A stretch of DNA of 64,000 nt from UBA10438 sp044238605 (lineage in GTDB: Bacteria; Bacteroidota; Ignavibacteria; Kapaibacteriales; Kapaibacteriaceae). Position numbers and translations under genes: made by a program. The stretch covers positions 62,001 to 126,000 of the forward strand of contig JBIICY010000004.1 in NCBI GenBank assembly GCA_044238605.1, in the 5' to 3' direction. The notes beneath the pieces are model-generated. The model was not told where the DNA came from. It searched no databases and worked only from the letters and a program-made list of their open reading frames with translations. Position 1 is the first letter of the stretch. Each line of letters starts with the position of its first letter. Of this stretch, positions 53,946-63,197 are shown one piece after another.

Positions 53946-55187
53946 ATGAATGTTGGATTGATCACCATTGGCGACGAAGTACTGATCGGTCAGATCGTCA
54001 ATAGAAACGCCGCCTGGATTGCAGACCGCGTCACGGCTGTGGGCGGACGCGTGGTGGAGCATTGCACCGTGGCCGACGATGCTGGGCAACTGGTTGCAAC
54101 GATCGACAGAATGCGCACTGCCTGTAATGTACTTCTTTTAACCGGTGGCCTTGGCCCAACGCACGACGACATTACAAAGCCCGTGCTTGCCGAGTATTTC
54201 CACGATACCATGGAGATATCGGAAGAATGGATGAAGCATCTTCACGAATGGATGGCACAGCGCGGCAGAACCGTTACCGAGCGCAACGCAGGGCAGGCAT
54301 TAACGCCAACATCGGCTAAGCTTCTTTCGAATCCGATAGGCACTGCCCCCGGCTTGATGTTTGATAGAGACGGAATCGTGATCGTAGCAATGCCGGGTGT
54401 TCCAAAAGAAATGCAGAGCATCATGCTTGATCATGTGCTACCATATCTTCAGGAGCGTATAGCGGAAGAAGCACAGGACACCACCGAGTATCTTACTCTT
54501 CTGTCAACCGGCATTGCAGAGAGCAATCTTGCCGATCTCATCGGCAATCCATTGGATTTTCTCGGTACATCCACATTAGCATTTCTCCCCAACTACCTAG
54601 GCGTACGCATGCGTATTGGTGCGCGTGGGGCAGATTCAGATGTGCGCCGGGAAGAACTTTTTCGCGTTCGCGACGTGCTTCTGCAAAGGGCCGGCAAGTA
54701 CGTCTATGGAGAAGGCGATGTTACAATTGCAGAAGTAGTGGGGCGTATCCTCAAAGAGCGGGGTGAAACAATAGCAGTTGCAGAGTCGTGCACTGGTGGA
54801 CTTCTCGCATCGATGCTAACTGACGTTCACGGCTGCAGTGCTTGGTTCGTTGGCGGGTTTCTACCCTATGCCAATGAAGCCAAAGTGCGCGACCTCGGTG
54901 TTCGTGAACATTCGCTTCTGGAACATGGTGCAGTGAGCAAGGTTGTTGCCGAAGAACTTAGTCAGGGGGCTCGCAGGATAACTGGTGCCTCGTATGCAAT
55001 AAGCATCACAGGAATCGCTGGTCCAGGCGGCGGAACAGAAGAAAAGCCGGTTGGTACTGTGTGGATCTCTGTTGCCGGACCCGATGGTACGATTACACTG
55101 AAACATCAATTCGGCACTGATCGCCGCATCAATCGTGAGCGAAGTGCTGGTGCCGCACTTGGAATGTTGTGGAGAATGCTCACGTGA
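53946..55187 (+). CDS. cinA: CinA family protein (nicotinamide-nucleotide amidase)
   Basis: 413 residues from MNVGLITIGDEVLIGQIVNRN. The N-terminal MoaB/MogA-like domain shows LLTGGLGPTHDDITKP and GMPGVPKEM-type motifs (here VAMPGVPKEMQSIM). The C-terminal deamidase domain has AVAESCTGGLLASML, the SVGGxxxY-like FVGGFLPYANEAK and SITGIAGPGGGTEEKPVGTVW. It removes the amide of NMN to recycle NAD precursors, with a pyrophosphatase activity in the first domain. The stop overlaps the tsaD start. Confidence 0.95.
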   Translation: MNVGLITIGDEVLIGQIVNRNAAWIADRVTAVGGRVVEHCTVADDAGQLVATIDRMRTACNVLLLTGGLGPTHDDITKPVLAEYFHDTMEISEEWMKHLHEWMAQRGRTVTERNAGQALTPTSAKLLSNPIGTAPGLMFDRDGIVIVAMPGVPKEMQSIMLDHVLPYLQERIAEEAQDTTEYLTLLSTGIAESNLADLIGNPLDFLGTSTLAFLPNYLGVRMRIGARGADSDVRREELFRVRDVLLQRAGKYVYGEGDVTIAEVVGRILKERGETIAVAESCTGGLLASMLTDVHGCSAWFVGGFLPYANEAKVRDLGVREHSLLEHGAVSKVVAEELSQGARRITGASYAISITGIAGPGGGTEEKPVGTVWISVAGPDGTITLKHQFGTDRRINRERSAGAALGMLWRMLT

Positions 55188-56191
55188 CGATCCTCGGAAT
55201 AGAAACATCCTGTGATGATACATCGGCAGCTGTTGTTGTTGATGGCAACGTTCGTAGCAATATCGTGTCGTCGCAGGCCATCCATAACACCTATGGCGGC
55301 ATCGTGCCCGAGCTTGCATCGCGTGAGCACATCAAGGGAATTGGTCCCATCGTCCAGGCTGCGCTTTCGGAGGGCGGTGTTTCTATCGAACAGGTAGATG
55401 CAATTGCTGTTACCTACGGACCAGGCTTGGCTGGTTCGCTGCTCGTTGGGTCGCACTTTGCAAAGGGGCTCGCCTTGATGCATAACAAGCCCCTTTATCC
55501 TGTGCATCATATCGAGGCACATCTCTACTCAGGATATCTCGAAGAACCAGATCTTGAATTCCCAAGTATCAGCCTTGTTGTCAGCGGTGGTCATACGAGC
55601 ATTTTCTATGTGATCGATCCAACGCACTATGAAGTTCTGGGCTCTACGTGCGACGATGCAGCAGGTGAGGCCTTTGACAAGGTATCGAAAATGCTTGGGC
55701 TCGGATATCCCGGCGGACCCGAGATTGACGCGCGAGCAGCGCACGGAAATCCATCAGCATTCGATGTTCCGAGGGGGCTGATCAACGACGGTACGTATAC
55801 ATTTTCGTTCAGTGGCCTTAAGACGTCTGTTCGGCGCACGATAGAAATGCTACGAGCTGCTGACGAACAGGACCTTCCCATCAACGATCTGTGTGCATCT
55901 GTTCAGGAAGCTATTGTTGATGTGCTGGTGCACAAGACAATTCGCGCTGCCGAAGAAAAAGGCGTGCGTGCAGTTTCCATCTCTGGCGGAGTAAGTGCCA
56001 ATTCTCGGCTTCGTGCGCGAATGCGTCAGGCAGCCGAGTCTCGCAACATGCGTCTTGTTACCCCGCGCCTGGGATACTGCGTTGATAATGCGGCCATGAT
56101 CGCTCATGTAGCGCACATGCGCATCAGATTCGGCGTGCTTCCTTCTGATCCAAGTTTTACGATTTCGCCCAAAGCACTCCGTACAGTGTAA
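55184..56191 (+). CDS. tsaD: tRNA N6-adenosine threonylcarbamoyltransferase TsaD
   Basis: 335 residues starting at a GTG within the cinA stop (GTGA), giving the standard N terminus TILGIETSCDDTSAAV. ASKHA-fold metalloprotein with the metal-binding HHIEAHLYSG, SLVVSGGHTSIFYV and SISGGVSANSRLR. Transfers the threonylcarbamoyl group to A37 of ANN-decoding tRNAs together with TsaB and TsaE, which are not here. Convergent with the OmpA-like gene. Confidence 0.96.
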   Translation: MTILGIETSCDDTSAAVVVDGNVRSNIVSSQAIHNTYGGIVPELASREHIKGIGPIVQAALSEGGVSIEQVDAIAVTYGPGLAGSLLVGSHFAKGLALMHNKPLYPVHHIEAHLYSGYLEEPDLEFPSISLVVSGGHTSIFYVIDPTHYEVLGSTCDDAAGEAFDKVSKMLGLGYPGGPEIDARAAHGNPSAFDVPRGLINDGTYTFSFSGLKTSVRRTIEMLRAADEQDLPINDLCASVQEAIVDVLVHKTIRAAEEKGVRAVSISGGVSANSRLRARMRQAAESRNMRLVTPRLGYCVDNAAMIAHVAHMRIRFGVLPSDPSFTISPKALRTV

Positions 56192-56198
56192 ACAGCAA

Positions 56199-56227
56199 CG
56201 CCCGGCAGACGATGTACCTGCCAGGCG
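56199..56227 (+). terminator. Possible bidirectional hairpin between tsaD and the OmpA gene
   Basis: CGCCCGGCAG and CTGCCAGGCG pair over ten positions with one mismatch around a nine-base loop. It is central in the 64-base convergent gap and has no T run, so a terminator role is uncertain. Confidence 0.4.
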
Positions 56228-56255
56228 CCGTGGGTGCATATTGAAACCAGACAGA

Positions 56256-58247
56256 CTACGGTACGATGTCGATCACAACAGATCGGTTGTACATGCGGCC
56301 TTCTGGAAGATTATTCGAGAATGACGGCTCGTCTGGACCAAAAGAACTGGCTGAAAAGCGCACACCGCGTACGCCCCTTGCCGCAAGCTGGTCCTTCATG
56401 ATCGACATCACCTGGTCTGCGCGCTTCATTGCTAGCTCCATGTTGCCTTTGCCTACAGCATCTGTATGACCATAGACGTAGACCTTAGAGTTGCTGCGCA
56501 CCTGCGGGATAACGTTGCTTACGAGGAAACTTCGTGACCGTTCAACTGGGTCATCTTCGTTGAATTCAAAGATCAACCGGTGACTGGTAGAAAGCCCTTC
56601 TCGGTCCGTGCGCACAAGTGTAATCGGCTCTGTTTCAGTGCGCAGTGAACCATCACGCAGCTTTGCATTGACGGTGAGATCATACTTCTGCGCCCGTACT
56701 TCTGTGCCGATCAAACCCGTCGGATCCAGATATGCGCTGCTGCTGCGGAACGGACCAAAAGACCTGCTAGCCCCGTTCCCGGAAATCGTTGCACTCCACT
56801 CAGATACGTTCTGCATTGACGCGATATCAACATAGACCTCATGATCAACTTCGGCTGTGCGAATAGACGAGACCGGAACACGGGCACCAAGCTGATCGGG
56901 CTTCATGTTTCTGAATTGTACGCGACGGTTCTCGTCTGAAATAGCCGCTTGATCAGAGGAGGTAGTTCTCGCCGAACCAGAACGCGGTTCAGGTTCGCCG
57001 GTACTGATCGTTATTTGATTCGGTGAGACAGCCCATGTGTCGACGAGATATTTCTTCACGCTTTCAGCGTAGGCGCGTGCATCCCGTTCGTTCGGATCAG
57101 ATGCATATAACTCGACGCTCGAACCGGGGATAGACGATAGTCTGTAGCCCATAACGTTTAGGATGTTGTAGTAGATATCCCGTTGAATAACAGGACGAAC
57201 ATCCACATTCGCTATGTCGTCTGCTGTTAGGCCCGACGATGTTGCAAACAAGCGAGTCTGTGCACGGGATATCTTGTTGTACCGACTTGGAATCTCTGCT
57301 GAGCCCTTGTCGAAAAACACAAATGGACGCAGAGGAAACTCTGCACGTTCAATGCGCTTTGAATAAACGCCATCGGTTGGATCAACCACCTGGAATAGCC
57401 TTCCTGCGGGGGCTTCGGCCGTGCGTGCCGGTTCCATTCTCTCTGGCAGAGCTGATGTTTCGAATATCTCTCCAAGTCCAAACGCGAGCGAAACACCTGC
57501 GCGCACAGAGATAGTGCTCATTGCATCATCAAATGCATTCTGGTTCGTAAAGTCAACGCCGCGCTGGCTTACCATGTACGATGTTTCAACAAAGGGAGTC
57601 AGAATCCACTGGTTACGTGTTGCAGGATCGGACAAAAAGAAATCATAACCAACCCCGGCAAATCCTGAACCAGTGAACTTGTGCTTGATTGAATCCGTTT
57701 GTGCAACGTCAAGATCAGTTTGCTTTGTGCCTGCTTCAGGGGCATAGTCAAAGGTGTTGGTCAGTGCAAGGCCAACCCCAACACCAGCTGTAAGATGGAG
57801 CTTTGAACCGAGGTAGAGTTTGAAATACGGTTCGAGTGCAACGTAGTCCGTGTGAAACGTGTACTCATCGTTGTAGTACTGTCCGGGGGTGGTTGTTTGA
57901 ATCGATCCCGGCTTGGGAAAGGACTTGTCGTCATTAGCCGTCAGACTGCGATTATCATACGAAATCCGCGTCCCGAAGTGAAGGTTATCTGTGAGTGATG
58001 TCTGCACATTGAACCCTCCGTAAAGGCCCCCTCCGTAACCATCGTTATAGACAAGTTCGGAAAACTGCGGACCGTTGCGATTAGGGTCCTTTGCCCAGTT
58101 GCCGAACCCAATGCCGGCAATGTTATAATTACCTCCGAGATGCAGACCCCATCGTGTAGACACCGACGGTGTAATCTGTGCAATCGCACCCGTGCTGATG
58201 AGTGACAGGAGAGCAAGGCGGAGAATGAAGCGTGTAGCAGCGTTCAT
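56256..58247 (-). CDS. OmpA family outer-membrane protein
   Basis: 663 residues from MNAATRFILRLALLS, a signal peptide (to TGAIAQ). The N-terminal 250 residues form a beta barrel with strands such as WGLHLGGNYNIAG and HLTAGVGVGLALTN. A middle part includes a peptidoglycan-associated-like segment (SDPNERDARAYAESVKKYLVD) and an Ig-like stretch. The C-terminal OmpA domain has VYVYGHTDAVGKGNMELAMKRADQVM and NRSVVIDIV at the very end. It anchors the outer membrane to peptidoglycan. A longer frame starts at 58412 but lacks a signal peptide at its start. Confidence 0.9.
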   Translation of the reverse strand: MNAATRFILRLALLSLISTGAIAQITPSVSTRWGLHLGGNYNIAGIGFGNWAKDPNRNGPQFSELVYNDGYGGGLYGGFNVQTSLTDNLHFGTRISYDNRSLTANDDKSFPKPGSIQTTTPGQYYNDEYTFHTDYVALEPYFKLYLGSKLHLTAGVGVGLALTNTFDYAPEAGTKQTDLDVAQTDSIKHKFTGSGFAGVGYDFFLSDPATRNQWILTPFVETSYMVSQRGVDFTNQNAFDDAMSTISVRAGVSLAFGLGEIFETSALPERMEPARTAEAPAGRLFQVVDPTDGVYSKRIERAEFPLRPFVFFDKGSAEIPSRYNKISRAQTRLFATSSGLTADDIANVDVRPVIQRDIYYNILNVMGYRLSSIPGSSVELYASDPNERDARAYAESVKKYLVDTWAVSPNQITISTGEPEPRSGSARTTSSDQAAISDENRRVQFRNMKPDQLGARVPVSSIRTAEVDHEVYVDIASMQNVSEWSATISGNGASRSFGPFRSSSAYLDPTGLIGTEVRAQKYDLTVNAKLRDGSLRTETEPITLVRTDREGLSTSHRLIFEFNEDDPVERSRSFLVSNVIPQVRSNSKVYVYGHTDAVGKGNMELAMKRADQVMSIMKDQLAARGVRGVRFSASSFGPDEPSFSNNLPEGRMYNRSVVIDIVP

Positions 58248-58403
58248 GGTGATGACTCCAGCTATGTGAAACAATGTGTTGCATGCTCTGATTGAACACC
58301 ACAACAATTGCAATGCTAGAGATCTGTTTGCTTGACTCATAGATTCGGCTGATGAACACCGTAGCTCGTATACATGCCTGTATAACCATGTCTGAAAACG
58401 AGT

Positions 58404-58438
58404 AAGCCCCATATCTCACAACGGAGATACGGGGCTTA
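58404..58438 (-). terminator. Terminator of glyA
   Basis: TAAGCCCCGTATCTC and GAGATATGGGGCTTA (minus strand) pair over fifteen positions with one mismatch and a five-base loop; a short T run (CGTTTTC) follows. It lies 33 bases after the glyA stop. Confidence 0.8.
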
Positions 58439-58470
58439 TCAATGCGTCGAACAAATGATGTCGTAGGGGG

Positions 58471-59775
58471 TTAAGCCGAAGTAAGTGATGGGTAAAGAGG
58501 GAACTGACGGCAGAAGGTCTGAACATCAAGCTTCACATTCTTGTATGTGTCTTCATTGCCAATATCGCCGATGACGCGATCGATAAACCGTGCTATCTGT
58601 CGCATGTCGTCTTCCTTCATACCACGGCTCGTCATAGCGGCTGCACCGAGCCTAATACCACTTGTTACAAGAGGTGGTTGTGTGTCGTACGGTACAGCAT
58701 TCTTGTTGCACGTGATGCCACTGGCATCGAGAGCATTTTCTGCCTGCTTGCCCGTAACGTTCTTATTGCGCAGATCGATGAGCATGAGGTGATTTTCTGT
58801 GCCGCCTGAGACAATGTTGTAGTCAAGCTTCATCAGCTCGTCTGCCATCGCAGAAGCGTTGCGCACAACCTGCTTTGTGTACTCGTCGAATTCATCAGTA
58901 AGGCATTCACCAAAGGCAACAGCCTTTGCCGCAATCACGTGCATAAGTGGTCCACCTTGAATACCAGGCATTACCATCGAATCGAGGAGCTCACCCATCA
59001 GCTTTGTGCGTCCGCTCTTCGGTGCAACCTTACCAAACGGATTTTCGTAGTTCTTGCCCATCACGATCAGGCCGCCGCGCGGACCGCGCAGAGTCTTGTG
59101 CGTGGTGGACGTAACAATGTCACAGTAGGGAACGGGGCTCATCAGGCGCCCCTTTGCAATAAGCCCAGCCGGGTGTGCGATGTCGGCAAGGAGAAACGCC
59201 CCAACCTTGTCGGCGATCTCACGGAACTTCGAGAAGTCGATCTCGCGCGAATATGCACTTGCCCCAACAGTGATCATCTTCGGCTTGTGCTGCTTGGCTA
59301 GATCCTCAACAACGTTATAATCGATACGTCCTGTTTCCTTGTCAAGTCCGTATCCGATGAAGTTGTAAAACATGCCGGAAAAGTTTACCGGAGAACCGTG
59401 CGTAAGGTGTCCACCGTGCGAGAGATCCATGCCAAGCACCGTATCACCAGGCTTGAGATAGGTGAAATACACGGCCATATTAGCGCCGGACCCCGAGTGC
59501 GGCTGCACATTCGCATACTCGGCACCAAACAGCTGCTTCAACCGCTCAATTGCTATGTTCTCGGCAACATCTACCCATTCGCAGCCGCCGTAATAGCGCT
59601 TGCCTGGATACCCTTCGGCATACTTGTTGGTAAGGATGCTACCCTGAGCTTCCATGACGCTGAGCGAGGTAAAGTTCTCACTAGCGATCAGCTCAACTTT
59701 ATCGCGCTGCCGGTCGTATTCGCCTTGCACGGCGTGAAACACTTCGGGATCTGTTGATTGCAGGTGCTTATACAT
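58471..59775 (-). CDS. glyA: Serine hydroxymethyltransferase
   Basis: 434 residues from MYKHLQSTDPEVFHAV. PLP enzyme interconverting serine and glycine with tetrahydrofolate. Motifs: ELIASENFTSLSVMEAQGS, KYAEGYPGKRYYGGCEWVD, HSGSGANMAVYF, DIAHPAGLIAKG and the PLP lysine in VTSTTHKTLRGPRGGLI. Upstream in-frame codons to 59877 run into the neighbour's 3' region and are not used. Monocistronic, with its own terminator. Confidence 0.97.
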   Translation of the reverse strand: MYKHLQSTDPEVFHAVQGEYDRQRDKVELIASENFTSLSVMEAQGSILTNKYAEGYPGKRYYGGCEWVDVAENIAIERLKQLFGAEYANVQPHSGSGANMAVYFTYLKPGDTVLGMDLSHGGHLTHGSPVNFSGMFYNFIGYGLDKETGRIDYNVVEDLAKQHKPKMITVGASAYSREIDFSKFREIADKVGAFLLADIAHPAGLIAKGRLMSPVPYCDIVTSTTHKTLRGPRGGLIVMGKNYENPFGKVAPKSGRTKLMGELLDSMVMPGIQGGPLMHVIAAKAVAFGECLTDEFDEYTKQVVRNASAMADELMKLDYNIVSGGTENHLMLIDLRNKNVTGKQAENALDASGITCNKNAVPYDTQPPLVTSGIRLGAAAMTSRGMKEDDMRQIARFIDRVIGDIGNEDTYKNVKLDVQTFCRQFPLYPSLTSA

Positions 59776-59824
59776 GTGGTTGTGTTGTTGAGTTTCTCGG
59801 TTGGTGTTAGCGATTGGAGTTGTT

Positions 59825-60787
59825 TTAACGGATAACAGACATTGGAATGGCGATACTTGCCCCCTGACGTTGCACATGAAGCGTGTACATACCGGCAGGG
59901 AATGATGAAACGTTCAGTGGAAGAGCAATACCGTCCAACCGAATGTTCTCTCCAAGTGGATACACGCGACCTGTCATGTCGATTGCTGTGATTGTCGCAA
60001 ACGTTCCCATCCATGAGTTTGGCACTGTGAGAGCGGCCATGTCATATGCAGGATTTGGAGCAACTGCAAATCCTTGTGCAAGGGCTTCGTCGGCGATGCT
60101 TGTTACATCTGAAGAATCGAAGCAGAAGGTCTCTCCAGTGGTGACATTGTGGATACATGTCAGCCCTGGGTCTGGTCCGTTACCTGTGGTGTCTACCACA
60201 ACGCTGTCTACGAATGCACTCCATGTAAGCAGCCAGAACACATTACCGTCGGCAATACCAATATTGCCGCCGTTGCTTGCCTCAGACACGGATAGAATTG
60301 CCAGTGAGGCATTGCTGTCTGGATAGGCTGTACGGAAGCGTGCAAACTTTGCATCCTTACCCAGTGCAGTGATCAGTGCAGCCCCTTGCGTAAAATCTGC
60401 TGGGATAGCACTCATTGGCGCATCAGCTGGATCGAACGCATCGGCTGGAATCTCGATTGGAGGGGGCGTGCAGCTTGTGAGAAAGCGAATCAGTGGTACA
60501 AACGCAACAGTATCCTTTTCGGCACTCCGCACGATGTAGATCCACATGCTTGCCTTGCCATCTTTGGCGCTCATACCGATGTTGATCGGTGTTGTGCCCA
60601 GGGGCACATCAACGCCTACTGCGAGGATACCAACGACCTTACCGTCAGTTGCTCCAGTAATGGACCTTTGTGCTGCGGAATAGCAGTCCTTAGGCGCATA
60701 CGTTGGAAAACTGAACTGAGCCGATGCGCTCGCAGCTCCTAAAATGACTGTGGCAAGAAGCCCGACGATAAAGGAAATACGTTTCAC
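59825..60787 (-). CDS. Secreted T9SS cargo protein of unknown function
   Basis: 320 residues if started at the GTG at 60787, which directly begins a signal peptide (KRISFIVGLLATVILGAASASAQ). The earlier ATG at 60835 lies upstream of the -7 element at 60824-60831 and would not be transcribed from it. The body is beta-rich with paired cysteines (DCYSAAQ, LTSCTPPP, LTCIHNVTTGETFCFD). The last 80 residues (FAVAPNPAYDMAALTV to FPAGMYTLHVQRQG) are a T9SS sorting domain. No catalytic motif is recognised. Confidence 0.82.
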   Translation of the reverse strand: MKRISFIVGLLATVILGAASASAQFSFPTYAPKDCYSAAQRSITGATDGKVVGILAVGVDVPLGTTPINIGMSAKDGKASMWIYIVRSAEKDTVAFVPLIRFLTSCTPPPIEIPADAFDPADAPMSAIPADFTQGAALITALGKDAKFARFRTAYPDSNASLAILSVSEASNGGNIGIADGNVFWLLTWSAFVDSVVVDTTGNGPDPGLTCIHNVTTGETFCFDSSDVTSIADEALAQGFAVAPNPAYDMAALTVPNSWMGTFATITAIDMTGRVYPLGENIRLDGIALPLNVSSFPAGMYTLHVQRQGASIAIPMSVIR

Positions 60788-60823
60788 GTGGGTAACCCGT
60801 TTGTGTGGAGTAAAAAAGTCCTG

Positions 60824-60831
60824 CAAATCTA
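60824..60831 (-). promoter_or_regulatory. -7 element for the secreted T9SS protein
   Basis: TAGATTTG on the minus strand matches TAnnTTTG, 36 bases before the GTG start at 60787. It supports that start over the upstream ATG. Confidence 0.45.
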
Positions 60832-60841
60832 CCACACAACG

Positions 60842-60849
60842 TAGTTTTG
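60842..60849 (+). promoter_or_regulatory. -7 element for the E1 dehydrogenase gene
   Basis: TAGTTTTG matches TAnnTTTG, 35 bases upstream of the ATG at 60885. It is arranged back-to-back with the minus-strand element ten bases away. Confidence 0.45.
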
Positions 60850-60884
60850 CAGCGAATACTAACTGTCAACCACCCACACGCCAT

Positions 60885-62933
60885 ATGACCAAACACGAAT
60901 GGTTTGAGGTAGCGCGTACTGTACTCGCTTCACGACTGATCGATCAGATCGAAGAGACCGAACTAGCCCCTTCCGGGAAGGTAACATATCAGTTCTCGGC
61001 ACGAGGACACGAGCTGGCACAAGTGCTGCTGGGACAGTTCCTGCGTCAAGGCAATGATGCCGCCACCGTCTACTACCGGTCACGTCCGCTCGTGCTTTCC
61101 GCAGGGATGACGTTCGAAGAGGCATTCGCTGGGCCATTGGCACTATCTGGCAGTCGTAACGGCGGCCGTGACATTGGCGTAGTGCACCATCTGCCAAACC
61201 GCAAGGGCGTAACGGTTCTTCCTGCTTCAGGCGATGTTGGAGCTCAGTACACACCCTGCGTGGGATGGGCGCAGGCGATACGATACCACACCACGGTGCT
61301 CAATGATGAGTCGTGGAAAGGAGCTGTAGCGGTTGCACTCGGTGGTGACGGTTCAACGGCCACGAACGGGTTCTGGGCTGCCTTGAACATTGCAACAACC
61401 TTGAAGCTCCCGATGATCTTCTTTATCGAAGACAATCAGTTTGGTATCAGCGTACCAGGAACATTCCAGACGCCGGGTGGGAACATCGCCGCAAACCTTG
61501 CAGCGTTCAATGCGCTGCGCATTGTTGAGGTTGATGGAACGAATCCTGAAGAAGCCGAGAGACTAATCTCAAAGACTCTAGAGCATGTGCGCGAGAAGCA
61601 GTCACCAGCGCTACTGCGCGTGCGCGTGCCCCGTCTATGCGGACATAGCGGTGCTGATAATCAGTCGTATAAAACACAAGAGCAAAAAGACGAAGAGCTC
61701 TCACGCGATCCTGTTGAAAAGCTCAAAGCAATGTTCATTCGGAAGAAGTATACAACCGAAGAAGAGTGGACGGACTTCGTTGCTGCGGTTGAGGCAGACG
61801 TCCGCGCAGCAAGCGTGAGCGCCCTTGAGCAAGACCAGCCAGTTCCAGAAGATGCGCTGAGTTTGCTTTTTGACAATGGCACACGAGCAAAGCATGGTGG
61901 TCTGGCTGCAGCCGGTATCGAGCCCCCTGCATCAACTGGGGAAAAACATGAAGACGGACCACGGATCAATCTGATCGAAGCTGTAAAACGCACGCTCGAT
62001 TACGAACTCAAGAACAACGACAGACTTCTCGTCTTTGGTGAAGATGTTGGTGTAAAAGGGGGCGTGCACGGCGCAACGGTAGACCTGCAGGCCAAGCACG
62101 GCGTTGAACGTGTCTTCGACACATCGCTAAGTGAAGAGGGTATCATTGGCCGTGCAGTAGGTATGGCCATGGCCGGACTTGTTCCTGTGCCGGAGATTCA
62201 GTTCCGCAAGTATCTCGATCCAGCAACAGAACAGATCAACGACTGCGGCACGTTACGCTGGAGAACCAACGGCGATTTTGCAGCACCCATGGTAGTGCGC
62301 ATTCCTGTTGGATTCTCAAAGCGCACCGGCGATCCATGGCACAGCGTCAGTGGTGAGGCAATTTTCGCACATACGCTTGGCTGGAAGGTTGCGATGCCAT
62401 CGAATGCGCAGGATGCAGTAGGACTGCTCCGCACAGCACTGCGTGGTAACGACCCAACATTCTTCCTTGAACATAGAGCTATCCAAGACACAGCACCCGG
62501 ACGCGGCATCTATCCTGGCGACAACTACACAGTGCCGTTTGGTGTTGCCTCCATTGTGCGCACAGGAACAAGGGCCACTGTCGTGGCATGGGGCGAGATG
62601 GTTCACCGCGCTAAGTCTGCTGTGGAGCAAACAGGTGAGGACATTGAGATCATCGATCTGCGTACCATCGTGCCGTGGGATCAAGATTGCGTCCTGAATT
62701 CTGTTCGCAAAACCAATCGCTGCATGGTTCTCCACGAAGACACCATCACCGCCGGATTCGGCGCAGAAATCGCTGCTGTGATCATGAAGGAGTGCTTTAC
62801 GCACCTTGATGCTCCAGTTGTGCGCCTTGCCAGCGCCGATGTTCCTATCCCGTACAACAAGGGCATGATGGACGCTGTTATCCCAACGATCGATCGGGTT
62901 GCGCAGGAGTTAAAGGCGCTGCTGGATTATTGA
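60885..62933 (+). CDS. 2-oxoacid dehydrogenase E1, fused alpha and beta subunits
   Basis: 682 residues from MTKHEWFEVART. The N-terminal half is an E1-alpha: VALGGDGSTATNGFWAALNIAT is the thiamine-diphosphate motif and FFIEDNQFGISVP follows. The C-terminal half is an E1-beta: VFGEDVGVKGGVHGAT, FDTSLSEEGIIGRAVGMAMAG and VPEIQFRKYLDPA. A linker near 320-390 joins them. It decarboxylates a 2-oxoacid (branched-chain or pyruvate) for the E2 lipoyl domain; no E2 gene is in the window. The fused form is known in Bacteroidota. Substrate not assignable from sequence. Confidence 0.92.
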   Translation: MTKHEWFEVARTVLASRLIDQIEETELAPSGKVTYQFSARGHELAQVLLGQFLRQGNDAATVYYRSRPLVLSAGMTFEEAFAGPLALSGSRNGGRDIGVVHHLPNRKGVTVLPASGDVGAQYTPCVGWAQAIRYHTTVLNDESWKGAVAVALGGDGSTATNGFWAALNIATTLKLPMIFFIEDNQFGISVPGTFQTPGGNIAANLAAFNALRIVEVDGTNPEEAERLISKTLEHVREKQSPALLRVRVPRLCGHSGADNQSYKTQEQKDEELSRDPVEKLKAMFIRKKYTTEEEWTDFVAAVEADVRAASVSALEQDQPVPEDALSLLFDNGTRAKHGGLAAAGIEPPASTGEKHEDGPRINLIEAVKRTLDYELKNNDRLLVFGEDVGVKGGVHGATVDLQAKHGVERVFDTSLSEEGIIGRAVGMAMAGLVPVPEIQFRKYLDPATEQINDCGTLRWRTNGDFAAPMVVRIPVGFSKRTGDPWHSVSGEAIFAHTLGWKVAMPSNAQDAVGLLRTALRGNDPTFFLEHRAIQDTAPGRGIYPGDNYTVPFGVASIVRTGTRATVVAWGEMVHRAKSAVEQTGEDIEIIDLRTIVPWDQDCVLNSVRKTNRCMVLHEDTITAGFGAEIAAVIMKECFTHLDAPVVRLASADVPIPYNKGMMDAVIPTIDRVAQELKALLDY

Positions 62934-62934
62934 G

Positions 62935-62983
62935 AAGCCCCTTGCGGATCAAGAAAGCGAAAGGGGCTTATGGCCCCTTTTCT
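62935..62983 (+). terminator. Terminator region of the E1 gene with two competing stems
   Basis: AAGCCCCTT (62935-62943), AAAGGGGC (62960-62967) and GCCCCTTT (62973-62980) are arranged so that the middle segment can pair with either neighbour. The second pairing, an eight-pair stem with a five-base loop followed by TTCT, is a fair terminator. Confidence 0.7.
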
Positions 62984-63091
62984 ATATCGGGCCCATTTCA
63001 ATAGGCGGCCTTCGGAGCTTTTTTAGGGGGGCTTTGGGGGGCTCCTTTTTTTTGGGCTCTTTTTTTTGGGGCTCTTTTTGGGGCTCTTTTC
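62984..63091 (+). repeat. G/T-rich stretch with repeated GGGGCTC-T(n) units
   Basis: Contains GGGGGGCTTTGGGGGGCTCC and then three further copies of (G)GGGCTC separated by runs of five to eight T. No reading frame of substance. It lies between the E1 terminator and the 30-bp palindrome, next to a REP-type transposase. Confidence 0.75.
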
Positions 63092-63121
63092 TATACGGGC
63101 ACGATATATCGTGCCCGTATA
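63092..63121. repeat. Perfect 30-bp palindrome
   Basis: The half-site TATACGGGCACGATA is followed directly by its exact reverse complement with no spacer. It may be a REP-like or transposon-end structure, or an operator. About 76 bases separate it from the transposase stop. Confidence 0.9.
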
Positions 63122-63197
63122 ATCAGGATCGGAATCCAGATCGGAATCAAGATGCCCCAAGCCCCCTAATCAGCTCAACTTAGGGCGGGGATGGAGC

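Noticed and set aside
60788..60835. ATG start at 60835 for the T9SS cargo gene
   Set aside because: It places 16 polar residues before the signal peptide and lies upstream of the -7 element.
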